Program-made: the position numbers and the translations under genes
Assembly (NCBI GenBank): GCA_021234155.1
Contig: JAJEKV010000062.1
Location: forward strand, 6,230,432-6,294,431
Direction: 5' to 3'
Origin: Isoetes taiwanensis
Lineage: Eukaryota; Streptophyta; Lycopodiopsida; Isoetales; Isoetaceae
Length of the DNA: 64,000 nt
Part shown: in pieces, positions 53,808-64,000 of the stretch
How positions within the stretch are numbered: the first letter of the stretch is position 1
Layout: each line of letters opens with the position of its first letter
Notes under the pieces: model-generated
The model's database searches: none
Told to the model about the DNA's origin: nothing
Seen by the model: only the letters and a program-made list of their open reading frames with translations

Positions 53808-55826
53808 ATGCAACATGTGCAATCATGCCACCGGAAGAGTGCACTCGCGACTCATCCTACACCTTTCCGCAACAAGATGGTTTATCAAGTGCAAACAACA
53901 CCTCGGCACCAATCGCACTATCGGCTCACCACCGCTGCGCGCAACCCAATCAACTCTATCACGCGGGAGATAAACGGGGGACCCAACACACGCCCTCCTT
54001 TTGATCCTTCGAAAGCTCAGTGTTATCACTGTCAAGAATGGGGTCATACCACTATGGCGTGTCCTCAACTTCCACAAGTTCAGGTGCAGCTTCCTGGCAC
54101 AAATCAGACCACATCGGTCCGCCTCACGGCTTACCAACTTTGGATTGCCAATGGCAAACAAGGCCCGCGTCCGGTTCTTCGGAAGCCACCTCGTGCACCT
54201 CAGCACTCACGCTATCAACCAGCTCCTGCAAATCAACCTCAGATGGATCAACAAGCACAGGAAGAAATTTTTCAAGCTCTCAATCCTCCAGTCCAGCCGT
54301 CAAATTGGGTTGGTTTAGTCTCACGCCAGACCAGGGCGTCACGTCCCTTAACCATTATTCCTAATGGCACGCAACCTGCCTTTGCCGTCGACACAATTCC
54401 TCATGCAGAAGACAAAAAGGTCCATTTTGCACCTGACTTGGAGAAACTCATGCCGAATGTCATGCCTAAAGTTCGCCAAAGCATTCTGAACCTCATGCAA
54501 GCTGCTGAAGGCCGCACGTTGGCCAATGTTCATGCCACCACTAGAGCTCAACAAAGACAAGACGCACCTTCCATGTCTCAACCTCCACGCTCTCAGCCAT
54601 ATCCAAATATCGTTGCTGAGGTAGACCTACTCAAAGAAGTTGCTGCTTCCTTACCACGCACTCCCGCACCTGTGGATCCCGCAGATCCTTTTTCTCATGT
54701 GCCTTTGGAACTCCAAGAGGAGCTGGCAAAAATCAAAATTCCTCTAAGTCTTGCAACGATTTTGAAACTCTGTCCTGCTCTCAAGGACCAGTTACCACTC
54801 CCGACTGTTTTGGTTGGGGCTGTTGCTACCTCTACACCCACGGTACATGCCACGGTGGGCAATCAGCAAGTCAACCATGTTCAAATTGATGGAGGTAGCG
54901 CAGTTAATCTCATCACGGATAAACTCCGCAAACAAATGGGCATCAAACAACTCTATCGTGCCCCATATGACATCAAATTGGCCAATGGCCATATCACGAG
55001 ACCTCAAGGCGTCACGCCTCTTCTTCACATCAACATTGGTGATCTCAGATTTCCCTTGGAATTTGGTGTTTGGAAGGCTGGAGAAGATCCAGGTGATTAT
55101 GAAATGTTGGTCGGCAGACCTTTTCTCCGCCAGGCCAAGAGTATCCATTACTGGGCCACGGATCAGTTAGTCATCACAGATGGTCACCTCAATGCCACCA
55201 TGGATTTGGAAACAGGCAAAATCATTTCCGTCGACAATGCTGAACCCTCTCTCTCCGACACCGATTCTGAGGACGCCCAGAATATCTATCAAGTTCAGGC
55301 TCCACCTGCGAGTCTGCCTCTGTCATCCTACTCCGAATATGCTGATCCTTGGGGAGAAATGACTCTTGATCAGGACCAGGCTGTGGCTGCTTTGCTTGAC
55401 CCTTACCTGGCTCCTTGCAATCGCATTCAACGTGTTGATCACTTTTCAGATGCTGAACCTCTTGCCACTCTTGTAGATGTACACGCTGTTATGAAGCAAC
55501 CTCTGCTTGATGACACTCAGCCACCTCTCTTTTTCACCACACAGAGCGCCACGCATCCTGTTATGCTTCAACCTCCTGCTCATATTGTCCAGGACACGGA
55601 AGTTATCCCCCATATTCAGACTCCTGACGTCGAGATTGTGGACGTAGGCAACAATCAGCCTGTCCGAATTGCTGCCAATCTTCCGACACCCTATCGTAAC
55701 AGGGCCGTCACGCTCTTCAAAAAGTTCAAACACATTTTCGCCTGGAGCTACAGAGATCTTCGAGGGATCAAAAAAACCTTGGGGGAACTCACCATTCCTA
55801 CCAAGTCTGATGCACGCCCAGTCTAG
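53808..55826 (+). CDS. B2 gag C-terminus, protease and RT N-terminus
   Basis: 672-codon open frame, 5' partial (the Met is internal to gag). A CCHC knuckle CYHCQEWGHTTMAC lies near 54,021-54,062. A Pro/Gln-rich linker precedes ELQEELAKIKIPLSLATILK. The protease active site is HVQIDGGSAVNLIT near 54,875-54,920, with DYEMLVGRPFLRQA as the flap-end motif. A long acidic linker leads to NRAVTLFKKFKHIFAWSYRDL and RGIKKTLGELTIPTKSDARPV, the start of RT. It ends at a TAG (55,824-55,826) followed by QRQDRLNPTTADR, so the stop interrupts the RT frame. Confidence 0.9.
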   Translation: MQHVQSCHRKSALATHPTPFRNKMVYQVQTTPRHQSHYRLTTAARNPINSITREINGGPNTRPPFDPSKAQCYHCQEWGHTTMACPQLPQVQVQLPGTNQTTSVRLTAYQLWIANGKQGPRPVLRKPPRAPQHSRYQPAPANQPQMDQQAQEEIFQALNPPVQPSNWVGLVSRQTRASRPLTIIPNGTQPAFAVDTIPHAEDKKVHFAPDLEKLMPNVMPKVRQSILNLMQAAEGRTLANVHATTRAQQRQDAPSMSQPPRSQPYPNIVAEVDLLKEVAASLPRTPAPVDPADPFSHVPLELQEELAKIKIPLSLATILKLCPALKDQLPLPTVLVGAVATSTPTVHATVGNQQVNHVQIDGGSAVNLITDKLRKQMGIKQLYRAPYDIKLANGHITRPQGVTPLLHINIGDLRFPLEFGVWKAGEDPGDYEMLVGRPFLRQAKSIHYWATDQLVITDGHLNATMDLETGKIISVDNAEPSLSDTDSEDAQNIYQVQAPPASLPLSSYSEYADPWGEMTLDQDQAVAALLDPYLAPCNRIQRVDHFSDAEPLATLVDVHAVMKQPLLDDTQPPLFFTTQSATHPVMLQPPAHIVQDTEVIPHIQTPDVEIVDVGNNQPVRIAANLPTPYRNRAVTLFKKFKHIFAWSYRDLRGIKKTLGELTIPTKSDARPV

Positions 55827-56184
55827 CAACGGCAAGATCGGCTCAACCCCACCACCGCGGATCGGCCAAGGCGGAAATTGACAAACTCCTTGCTGCAGGT
55901 TTGATCTATGAGGTCAAACATTCTGAGTGGGTGAGCCCCATCGTCATTGCACTCAAACACAATGGTAAGATCCGCGTTTGCGTGGACTACCGAAAACTCA
56001 ATCAGGCCACGGAGCGTGATCATTTTCCACTACCCTTCACAGACCAGGTTCTGGAAGAGGTTGCTGGACATGAGATGTACTCCTTCATGGATGGTTTTTC
56101 TGGCTACAATCAGATCTCAATCAAAGAATCTGATCAACTCAAGACTACCTTCACCACCCAGGGTAAGCACTTTTTGCCTACAAG
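55827..56184 (+). pseudogene. B2 reverse transcriptase fingers region
   Basis: Open frame from about 55,871: EIDKLLAAGLIYEVKHSEWVS, HNGKIRVCVDYRKLNQATERD, MDGFSGYNQISIKESDQ, up to TTFTTQGK, where a frameshift near 56,165 moves into the frame of the next feature. The first catalytic Asp of RT is in MDGFSGYNQ. Confidence 0.88.
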
Positions 56185-57962
56185 GTGGTTCCTTTTGGAT
56201 TATCAAACTCTCCATCCACGTTTCAACGTATCATGCTCTCAGTTTTTCATGATTTTATGAAGGAAAATCCCTTCTTGCAAATTTTTCAAGATGACTTCTC
56301 TGCCTACAGTTCCATGGCTGACCATTTGGATAAATTGGAACTCGTCTTTCAGAAATGTGATGAGTCCGGCATTAGTCTCAATCCCGAGAAATGCACCTTT
56401 TGCGTCACTTCAGGTGTTCTGTTGGGACATGTGGTCAGCAAAGCAGGTATCACCACGGATCCTGCCAAAATCAGCTGTGTGCTCAAGGCTCAAGCACCAG
56501 CCAATATCAAGGAAACACGCTCTTTCTTGGGTAAGGTCAATTATTACTCCACCTTCATTCCTGGACTCGCAGCCATTGCAGATCCCATTCATAAACTCAC
56601 GGGTGATGAATCCACCTGGGCTTGGAATTCCCAGGCGGATGCTGCTTTCCAACAGTTGAAGCTCTTGCTTACTCAGGCCCCGGTTCTTGTTCCTCCTCAA
56701 TGGGACAAGCCCTTTCATGTCCATGTCGATGTCTCGGCCTTTGCTATTGGAGCTGTTCTTTCTCAAGAATATGATGCGCACACTGACAAACCAAACCGCT
56801 ACGCCAGCCGGAAACTCAATTCGGCTGAACGCAACTACTCTGCCACAGAGCGAGAAGCCTTGGGTTTAATTTTCTGCGTCCAACGCTTCCGTCACTATCT
56901 TTTGGGCAGTCAGATCAAATTCTTTGTTGACCACCAGGCACTTCTTTATTTGATCAACAAATCCACGCCCACGGGCCGCATTGCTCGTTGGGTCCTCCTT
57001 CTGCAAGAATTTGCACCTTTTGAAATTGTTCACAAGGCTGGCAAATCTCATGTTGTCCCGGATTATCTTTCACGCATCCACACAGATGATCCCTCCACTG
57101 GAGTCTCAGACGCCTTTCCTGACGCTCAACTCTTTCTGGTCACGGCAACACCTCATTGGTTTCATGATTTTCAGCAGTATCTCCTCACAGGCGCTCTTCC
57201 ACCAGAGGACGCCACGCTCTCTCCAGCCAAGCGACAATCCCGTCGACATCAATTTCTCCGCGAGGTCCGTGACTACACCATGGTTGCAGGCCATCTTTAC
57301 AAAAAGGGTAAGGATACCATCCTTCGACGCTGTGTTCTCCCTCATGAGGTCCCAGATATTGTTCGAGAAGCCCATGAAGGGCTCGGAGGTGGTCATTTTC
57401 ATGGAGACACCACGGCACGCAAAATCCTTCTTGCTGGTTATTTTTGGCCCACGCTCTTCAAAGACGCTCACGCCCACGCCCGCACGTGTGATGCTTGCGT
57501 GTGGGGACGCCCACGGCCCGACAGCTCTTCCCTTGACGCCCGGTTGCCACGCCACTTCCCTTCAACCAAATGGGGAATGGATTTTGTGGGATCCATCGAT
57601 CCTCCCCGCATAGCGACACCCGCGTGCCGCTACATCCTGGTTCTCACTGACTACGCTACCAAATGGGCGGAAGCTTGCGCACTTCCAGACAACACTGCGG
57701 CAAGCACAGCCAAGGTTATCTATCAACAAATCATCACGCGATTCGGCTGCCCCACGGAGCTGGTCAGTGATCGTGGTGTCCACTTTATCAATCATACCAT
57801 CAAGGAGCTGACAGATTATCTCCTGATACATCATCACAAGAGCACACCTTACTATCCTCAAGGCAATGGTTTGGCGGAAAGCACCAACAAGACTCTGGTC
57901 ATAATTCTCAAGAAAATTTGTGACGCTTCTCGCACTGACTGGCAAAACAAGCTTCCTACTGT
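56185..57962 (+). CDS. B2 reverse transcriptase, RNase H and integrase core
   Basis: The frame starts VPFGLSNSPSTFQRIM. IFQDDFSAYS is the RT Asp pair in a variant setting (FQDD rather than YVDD or FFDD). RNase H: HVHVDVSAFAIGAVLSQE, ATEREALGLIFCVQRFRHY, VDHQALLYL, HVVPDYLSR. Integrase: zinc region HEGLGGGHFHGD...CDACVWG, core MDFVGSIDPP, SDRGVHFINH and GNGLAESTNKTL giving D, D and E. The frame ends at KLPT|V where the CACTA-like element is inserted; the last codons of the apparent ORF (RPPKINSH) are transposon sequence. Confidence 0.93.
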
Positions 57963-58440
57963 CACAAGGCCCCCAAAAATTAATTCGCATTAATAATCAC
58001 TACGAAAACTAGTATAAGCATGGTTTTTTATACAGACAGTTCATAATGTCATCAAAAACCACATGCCTTCCATGGTTTTGTAAAATCATTACTGGCTTGG
58101 TCGTAATTCTTATACTAATTTTACATCTTACACTAGTTTTTTGAAATTATTGCTGGTTTAGGAGGTGGCTTTTAAGCATACATTGTTGATATTATAATAT
58201 AGGATGATTCCAAATTCTAATTCTTATTATTATTGTCGTTATTATATAGGTTTCTTAACACGACTTTAATGCCTCAAGTTTTTTAAGTTAGTTCAAAGAC
58301 CATTATCAATTTTGCAACTATGTTGTGGTTTTGATACATGGTTATTTACCATGCTTGTTAGTAGTCTATTATGATCTGGTTTATGCTATTGACTTTATTA
58401 TATACTTGTTTCAATCCTTAAAGTCACTAACTTTGAGCAT

Positions 58441-58475
<35 letters not shown>

Positions 58476-61400
58476 CTAGTAACTCCAACTAACATGTCTA
58501 TATTTTCAAAGGTTGCACTGCTTTCAAAATGTGATTCTTAATCGCAGTTATAAGCTTATGTTATGTACATTGATTTGTTTATATTGGTTACATGATGTGG
58601 TTTGTGGGCTAATTCGCTCTTATTTCCAATATATGTAGCATAATTTGGATTATTAGATATCTATAATCTTTGAATAAATGGGTTTTGTTTTAATGTGTTT
58701 GCCTATGTCTTCACGTATACATTTAGTGTTTACGAAGCATGTGCATAATTTGCCTTAATAAAGAGGAATTTGAATCGTTCGGAACATTCATCATGTATGG
58801 TCTAGGCTAATCTTTGCATATTTGTGTTGCACTTATATTGTGCATTAGTGGTGGGGAGAGAAGGAATGAAGCAAATTGACTAAAAATTTGGCACCTGGAG
58901 GTAAAGGCAAGTAGAAATTTGGCACCACTTTAAATAAAGTTATAGTTTAGGTGTACTATGGGTCTTCATTCCAGTTAAGTACTCTTCAAAAGCTAGCTTC
59001 CATATTTTGGTTGCAATCCTCTCCTTCTATCTGATGTAGCTCAGTTCCAGTAGCAAAATGGATTCCTATATGGTACTCAAATTGTAGAATGATTGGAGTC
59101 ATTTATGAACTTTAGTAGGGTGTTTCAAGATGCCAATTAATAGGGCCAGGTTGCCAAGATGTTCTTACTGGATAGTAGTAGGTATATATAGGTGGAATTG
59201 TTTCTCAATGTTGAGATCAATGGTGATAGAATATTCTTATGTAAGGATGTAGAACAATGGCGATCGAATATTTTTATGTAGGAGTGTAGATGGAAGTTGC
59301 AGTTGTTCTCTCCATGTTGCGTACAATGGCAATAGGATATTCTCATGTAGGAAGAATTGTACAAACAATTTTTAAGTGTATTTTTGCCCATTGTTTATAT
59401 ATTTTTGTAATGGAATGGAAGGCACCATTCTTGCAGTGTTGTATATCATGAAGATATACAAGAAATTTGTCGCGGCAGCCATTTCTCTCTATTCAGAACC
59501 TATGGGTTTGAACCCAATATTATCCAATGTTGAACAATGCAATGTTTGCTTATAATGGACTTGTGGTATGGAAGATATCTTTAAATGCATCATTTAACCA
59601 CAAACTAAGGAAGGTGCAATATTTCTTCGTTGAATACCTTCTCTAGATCAAGTATTTTTCCCAATTCCATTTATCTCCATTGCATATACATCCATATCTA
59701 CCAAGTAAGTGCATCATTAAGCACTTGAGCCCCTCCTTCCAGGGAAGTGATATTTCTTCTTAAACTAACATGCAAAGTTAAAGATTTTGAACCCTCACCT
59801 AGAGATGTGAAGATATATAGTTCTAGAAATATAGCAAGACATATTGCATGTTATACAACTCTAATTAATCTCGTTACATAGTGTATAGCAATTTTGAGTA
59901 ACATAATTAGGATATACCTCATTGCAGGTAGTTTGACCCTTGCTTTCCATTTTGTCAAGCATCTTGTAGTAATCATTCAATCAAATGGCTAGATTAAGTT
60001 AGGTTGCCGTAGATAAGATGACATGGAAGTATTACGGATAAGGGTGGACCTTCGGAGCTTTAGTGGCAAATGATCTGCCATAACTATGCTGGCCTGTTGC
60101 TGCTAGATTTTATGGCGACCAAGAGCTCATTACTTGGTCGTAGATCACACTCGGCAATTAAACGTTCACATGCCACACCTCGCAGTTGAGACAATTTGCA
60201 AACCCCTTGATCGGATTTGGAGTGTAGGGAGGAAAAACTGTGGAGGGATCGATCCAATGAATATTTAATGAGTCGGGCTGCTTCAAATATGAAGCAAAAA
60301 CTAGAATGATGTGTCATTTTTCTTTTTCACTTGGGCATGGGTCTAGTGTGATATAAAAAAGCAAGCAAAATTCTCTTAGTGTGCCTATTACTGACCTAGT
60401 TCTGCTATGTATTTAATCGGGTCCATATAGTGTGATTCCAGTCTTGGTATTTTTATTTTTGTGTTGTTGTGCGGCACAGGAGTAGAACAATTTTCCTTCA
60501 TTCAAATCCACCTCATTTGAACTTGCAGAAGCAAGGGATGGTGATCCATTGGTTCAAAAAATTCCGAGGAACCATTGCAACCATCTGTCTAAAAATTAAA
60601 CAGAAAACACCCTTCAATTTCCAACCCTGGTCGAACAAGTGTCGAAATTAGGGGGGTTCCTTCCCCAGAATTTTCAATTAAACTTAAAAATATCAAATTT
60701 GAAGTAGATGCAGGCAAATTTTCGGTCGAAATTCTATAAAATTATTAGTGTAAAATCCGGCAAATTAGGGGTGTAAAATATGATTAGTATAGGTAAAGGG
60801 CGGCATTTTTTATGGTGGTCGAATCCCCTTCCCTTTTTTTTCCGAAAATTTGGGGCCAATATGTTTAGGTTACGTTTTTTTAGGTTTAGGTTTTCATTTT
60901 TTACTTCGTCTTTTGGAGCGGCGGCAGCGACAGAGATCATCTCTAGGAAGAAGGGCGATGCCAGCTTTGATCCTGATCACACTACTTTCAATTTAAGGCA
61001 ATACAGAGTAGTGATTTTGGCATATTCTCTAGCTGTTTTATGCTGTTTTCAGTGAATGCTAGTGTTCAAGAATCTAAAATCATTCTTTCATTCTGCCTGC
61101 TTTCTGTGCTTCTATCGTCAACAAAGGTATGCATTTCTACTTTCACATCTTTAGTGCAAGAATGATACATAATTCTTAGTGCAAAAATGGTAAAGAATCG
61201 TGGATGCTCATTTCTATATTCTTATGATTTTACACTTCTGGTTTTGCAAGAAGATAGCTTTCATTCTTACAACAATGAACAGTACTGTTTAACGTCATGC
61301 CATTTGTTAAGGTAATAGCATTTCATTTTTTGTTTCATAATATTTTGTCAATGGAAGAGCAACAGGGAACTGCACTCAGACATATGTTGCGAATGACAGA

Positions 61401-62712
61401 ATTCAACGGGATATTTACTTTAGAATTTTCATGCAGGGCAATCACTGGCACCTAATGGCAGTAGCACTCTGGTCCCTCTTCTTCTTTTCCTTCTGGCTTC
61501 TCTGAAGTCATAAGAGCTTGAAACTTCGATGTGGCAAAGCATACAAAATCGTGGTGTCTCTTTGGAGAAGCGGGTAATGGATGCAATGTTTCTTGGCTTT
61601 GGATGCTATTAAAGTTCTTTATATCATGTTCTTTATATCATATCATTCTTGTCCATATATTCTAACTATGCCTCTCTTGGAGAGTGCTTTCAGACTAGAA
61701 AAAGGAAGGCAAAGGACTACTCACGTTTTTCGGGAGCAAATTAAGAACTACTCTTGAAGTAACAAATTCTAAGGGAATTTTTTGTGTTATTACCCTTTGC
61801 TTATACATGTTGTAATTAAATCTTTTCTTCATTCATCTTTCATAATTGCAGGTGGTGATTCCAGATGGCAACAAATCTTGAACAAATCTGGGAGGCAAAT
61901 TGTGAATGCCTTGGTGAATGGCTTGTTCTCGTTTGATCAGAGTGGCTATGAGTTGCCTTCAAACTTCTATTATTGCTTCCATAGATACCAGTATTGCTCA
62001 AATTTAAATGAAGGGATGAAATAACTGGCAGAGAATTACAAGGTTTCAAGATGATTTAAAGACTGCAGTGGATGTGATTACCAGACTGGAATGGTCTTGT
62101 ATAATGTAGGTGAAATTAATTATGAGATTCCAGTTCAATGTTATTTAAGGGATTTGGATTTCCCAAGGTTCGATTCCTTGGTCCCATATAGATTTATAAA
62201 TAAATTAAATGCCTCAGATCATACCTATAAAACACTATATTGTACACAATATATCATATCTACAAACCATACCTGTTAAACACTATAGTGTACAATATCA
62301 TGTTGTATTACAGCGGGTAAAACATCTTGTATTACTTAGCAAAGAAGTAAAGCAAAGAAGATAGACGGGGTAAAACATCTTGTGACAAAACTTGTTGTAT
62401 GAAGTAATATTATACACCATATACTTTAAGTAGGAATAGGGATCAACTACACTTGCCATGTCAAGAAGGTATGCTCATTTATCATACCATCAAATTGTAT
62501 AAATGAACCATGTTGCATAACTGTATATTTAACCATGTAAAACAATAATATTTATTTATCACACTATCAGATCATGTTAACGAACTATGTTGCATAACCA
62601 GACATGGTTTGTAAACTTTTTGGCCCACAAACTGGTACTGATTTAAATGCTTGACTTTTAGCAACAAGCCATGGTTAAAAAGTCATATTGATTCAATTTT
62701 GGGCGCCTTGTG
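57963..62712. mobile_element. CACTA-like DNA transposon, non-autonomous (4750 bp)
   Basis: Terminal inverted repeats CACAAGGCCCCCAAAAATT (57,963) and, as reverse complement of the right end, CACAAGGCGCCCAAAATTG (62,712). A 3-bp target duplication TGT (57,960-57,962 and 62,713-62,715) restores the integrase codons KLPTVLWAYNT. CAC start, 3-bp duplication and subterminal CCATGGTT/ACCATGTTGCATAAC-type motifs at both ends suit the CACTA/EnSpm superfamily, though the fourth and fifth bases are AA, not TA. No transposase frame. The interior is AT-rich, has a T29-type tract at 58,445, and small open frames near 60,780-61,055 and 61,855-62,024 that could be captured exons. Confidence 0.85.
60780..61055 (+). 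other. Possible captured gene fragment in the CACTA-like element
   Basis: 91-codon frame with a Phe/Arg-rich start (LRFFRFRFSFFTSSFGAAAA) then EIISRKKGDASFDPDHTTF. GC content rises locally (GGAGCGGCGGCAGCGACAG), unlike its surroundings, as expected for an exon acquired from a host gene. A second such patch is 61,855-62,024. Identity unknown. Confidence 0.3.
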
Positions 62713-62715
62713 TGT

Positions 62716-63241
62716 TCTTTGGGCTTACAATACTTGTTTCAAAATAGCTACAGGTCACACTCCTTTCAAATTGGTTTATGGTCAAGAAGCTCTCATGCCG
62801 TTTGAATACATCCTTCCAACACTCCGTTTTCAACTGGCTACTGCCCATAATCCGCCTGCTGCACTCAAAGAAAGGGTCTATCAATTGGAACAGTTGGATG
62901 AACTTCGAAGGGATGCTTATATTCGTGTTCTTCATGGACAACGGTTGCAAAAATCTCTACATGACAAACGTATGAAGACAAAAACATTCAAAGCAGGAGA
63001 CTTGGTTCTTCTTTATGATTCTCGGTACAAAAATTTTCCGGGTAAGCTTAAGTTTCGATGGCTTGGCCCTTATCAAATTGTTCAAGTGGTTCAACCCAGT
63101 GTTTTCCAGCTGGCTGAGTTAGATGGCACTCCATTACCTACACTGGTTAATGGCTTTCGCCTCAAAACATTTCATACCACAGCAAGTGAAAATCAACAAA
63201 CAGATACAGTTCAAGATGCAAACACAACAGATCGTGACTAA
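62716..63241 (+). CDS. B2 integrase C-terminal part
   Basis: Continues the integrase after the transposon: LWAYNTCFKIATGHTPFKLVYG, LPTLRFQLATAHNPPAALKER, the basic C-terminal domain with FKAGDLVLLYDSRYKNFPGKL and FRWLGPYQIVQVV (GPY/F-like), ending at a stop at 63,239-63,241. No chromodomain follows. Frame intact. Confidence 0.93.
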
Positions 63242-64000
63242 AAAGGCGGCATATTATATTATAGGTGAAATTTTTTACAAAATGTGGGCACAGCCCAGCT
63301 ATTTCCGCTATGGGCACTGCCCTATATACAAAAAACGGGCTCAGAGCCCTATCTACTAAGTCCTAAGAAGAAAAACCCTCTACTCGGTTTGGGCGAGAGG
63401 TGATCTTGCTTGAGATGTGGTAGAGGTTCTTTCGGGGTCGGCGAAGGTGCGAGAACCACCTCCATCAGCGTTGGTCTTCGGATCGGGATGTTCAGCCATC
63501 GGCACACAACCATCCATTCGAGGCCACGATTGTGGCGGCGCCAGAGGTCGGACAATCCATCTTGCGGGTAATCCACTCGGCGGTTAGTGGGCATAATGCA
63601 GTCCTCGTTCAAACCCGGCGGCGGCCATCTTTGGCGCCATCGGATGCCTTCGCTTCACTCCGGTTCGGTCTTATATAGCCAAGCGAGGAACTCCTTGTCG
63701 GCGTGGACCAATCACAAAAATCGCCAGCGTGTTTGCAATGCAAAATTTGTTTCTAAAATGAGAATCTTTTCTCCGCCGCATATCTAGCCATGGTACAACC
63801 CCGACACATTCCTTTTAATGATCTCCCACTTCGAGTTGCCAGCATTAAATGCCATTCCTTCTTTTCACGCCCGTCGAACATTAATGTGTGTCCTTTGGCC
63901 ACCTGTCACATCCCATCATTCTCTCACGCCTCATCTCCACCGTTCATTACTTCTCCCTTTGTTGTTTGGGGACTTAGCCAAATTTTTGCCTCTCAATCAC
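63242..64000 (+). other. B2 spacer 3' of pol
   Basis: Homologous to 44,401-45,180 of B1 and without a supportable gene. Shared stretches include GGGCACTGCCCTATATAC and TTTTTGCCTCTCAATC at the very end of the window, which in B1 leads to accessory ORF-X within about 200 bp. Confidence 0.6.

Larger units (their letters stand above)
51896..64000 (+). mobile_element. Tat-like Ty3/gypsy element B2 (3' end outside window)
   Basis: Same family as B1, with 5' LTR, gag, protease, RT, RNase H and integrase on the plus strand. The pol has FAWSYRDLRGI at the RT start and no chromodomain, typical of the Tat/Athila side of Ty3/gypsy. Interrupted by a CACTA-like transposon at 57,963-62,712. The 3' accessory ORFs and 3' LTR, if present, lie beyond 64,000. 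Confidence 0.92.

Noticed and set aside
58445-58472. Poly-T tract as the tail of a LINE or SINE on the minus strand
   Set aside because: No endonuclease or RT frame, no SINE-like promoter boxes and no target duplication next to it; it is an internal simple repeat of the CACTA-like element.

Overview
The window is a stretch of repeat-rich nuclear DNA from a land plant. Long terminal repeat (LTR) retrotransposons, some nested in one another, make up most of it. Support comes from initiator-Met-tRNA type primer sites (TGGTATCAGAGC), a chromodomain-type Ty3/gypsy lineage, a Tat/Athila-like Ty3/gypsy lineage, Ty1/copia elements and plant-style TATA boxes. I cannot name the species. I see no tRNA, rRNA, CRISPR array or intact ordinary host gene.

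Layout. 0-7 kb: unannotated repeats, then a decayed minus-strand chromovirus-like gypsy fragment (copy 1, 2.9-6.7 kb). 7-10.4 kb: a frameshifted transposase-like gene with LDNC...NKN and GHTHEDVD motifs. 11.9-15.6 kb: Ty1/copia element A, lacking reverse transcriptase. 15.6-29.05 kb: plus-strand gypsy copy 3 (LTR, primer site, several extra ORFs, gag), split at 18,995-24,540 by the nearly intact Ty1/copia element B (598-bp LTRs, TSD CAAGT). 29.1-51.1 kb: minus-strand gypsy copy 2 (3' LTR, integrase with chromodomain, RNase H, RT, protease, gag, extra ORFs). Copy 2 is split by a 4.0-kb inverted-repeat DNA element (33,982-37,980) and by Tat-like element B1 (40,549-48,885, TSD TTCTT). 51.9-64 kb: Tat-like element B2, running off the window, with a 4.75-kb CACTA-like DNA transposon (57,963-62,712, TSD TGT) inside its integrase.

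Main discovery. The gypsy lineage of copies 2 and 3 carries histone H3 sequence upstream of gag. In copy 3, removing copia B restores one ORF (18,279-18,994 plus 24,541-25,182). It has a novel N-terminal region, a charged helix, a VDQ/QQD repeat linker and then an almost complete histone H3 core; two in-frame TAG codons now interrupt it. In copy 2, on the opposite strand, the same relative position (50,998-51,132) holds the C-terminal third of a much more diverged H3 with a CENH3-like VTLMRKD segment. Copy 2 also encodes an integrase chromodomain, a domain class that commonly binds H3 tails. Between H3 and gag, all three gypsy copies (copy 1 lacks the H3 part) share another unrecognised ORF (aORF-B), which in copies 2 and 3 follows its own TATA box. 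I infer a retrotransposon family with the order LTR - ORF-A/H3 - aORF-B - gag - pol - chromodomain - LTR.

Secondary observations: a series of about 70-bp hairpins spaced roughly 200 bp apart in the 4-kb DNA element, two further hairpins exactly 200 bp apart in the copy 2 leader, 3' accessory ORFs in the Tat-like element, and a 240-bp segment shared between copia A and the copy 2 H3 breakpoint. Most coding regions contain single-base frameshifts; decay is likely, but consensus errors in the assembly are not excluded.
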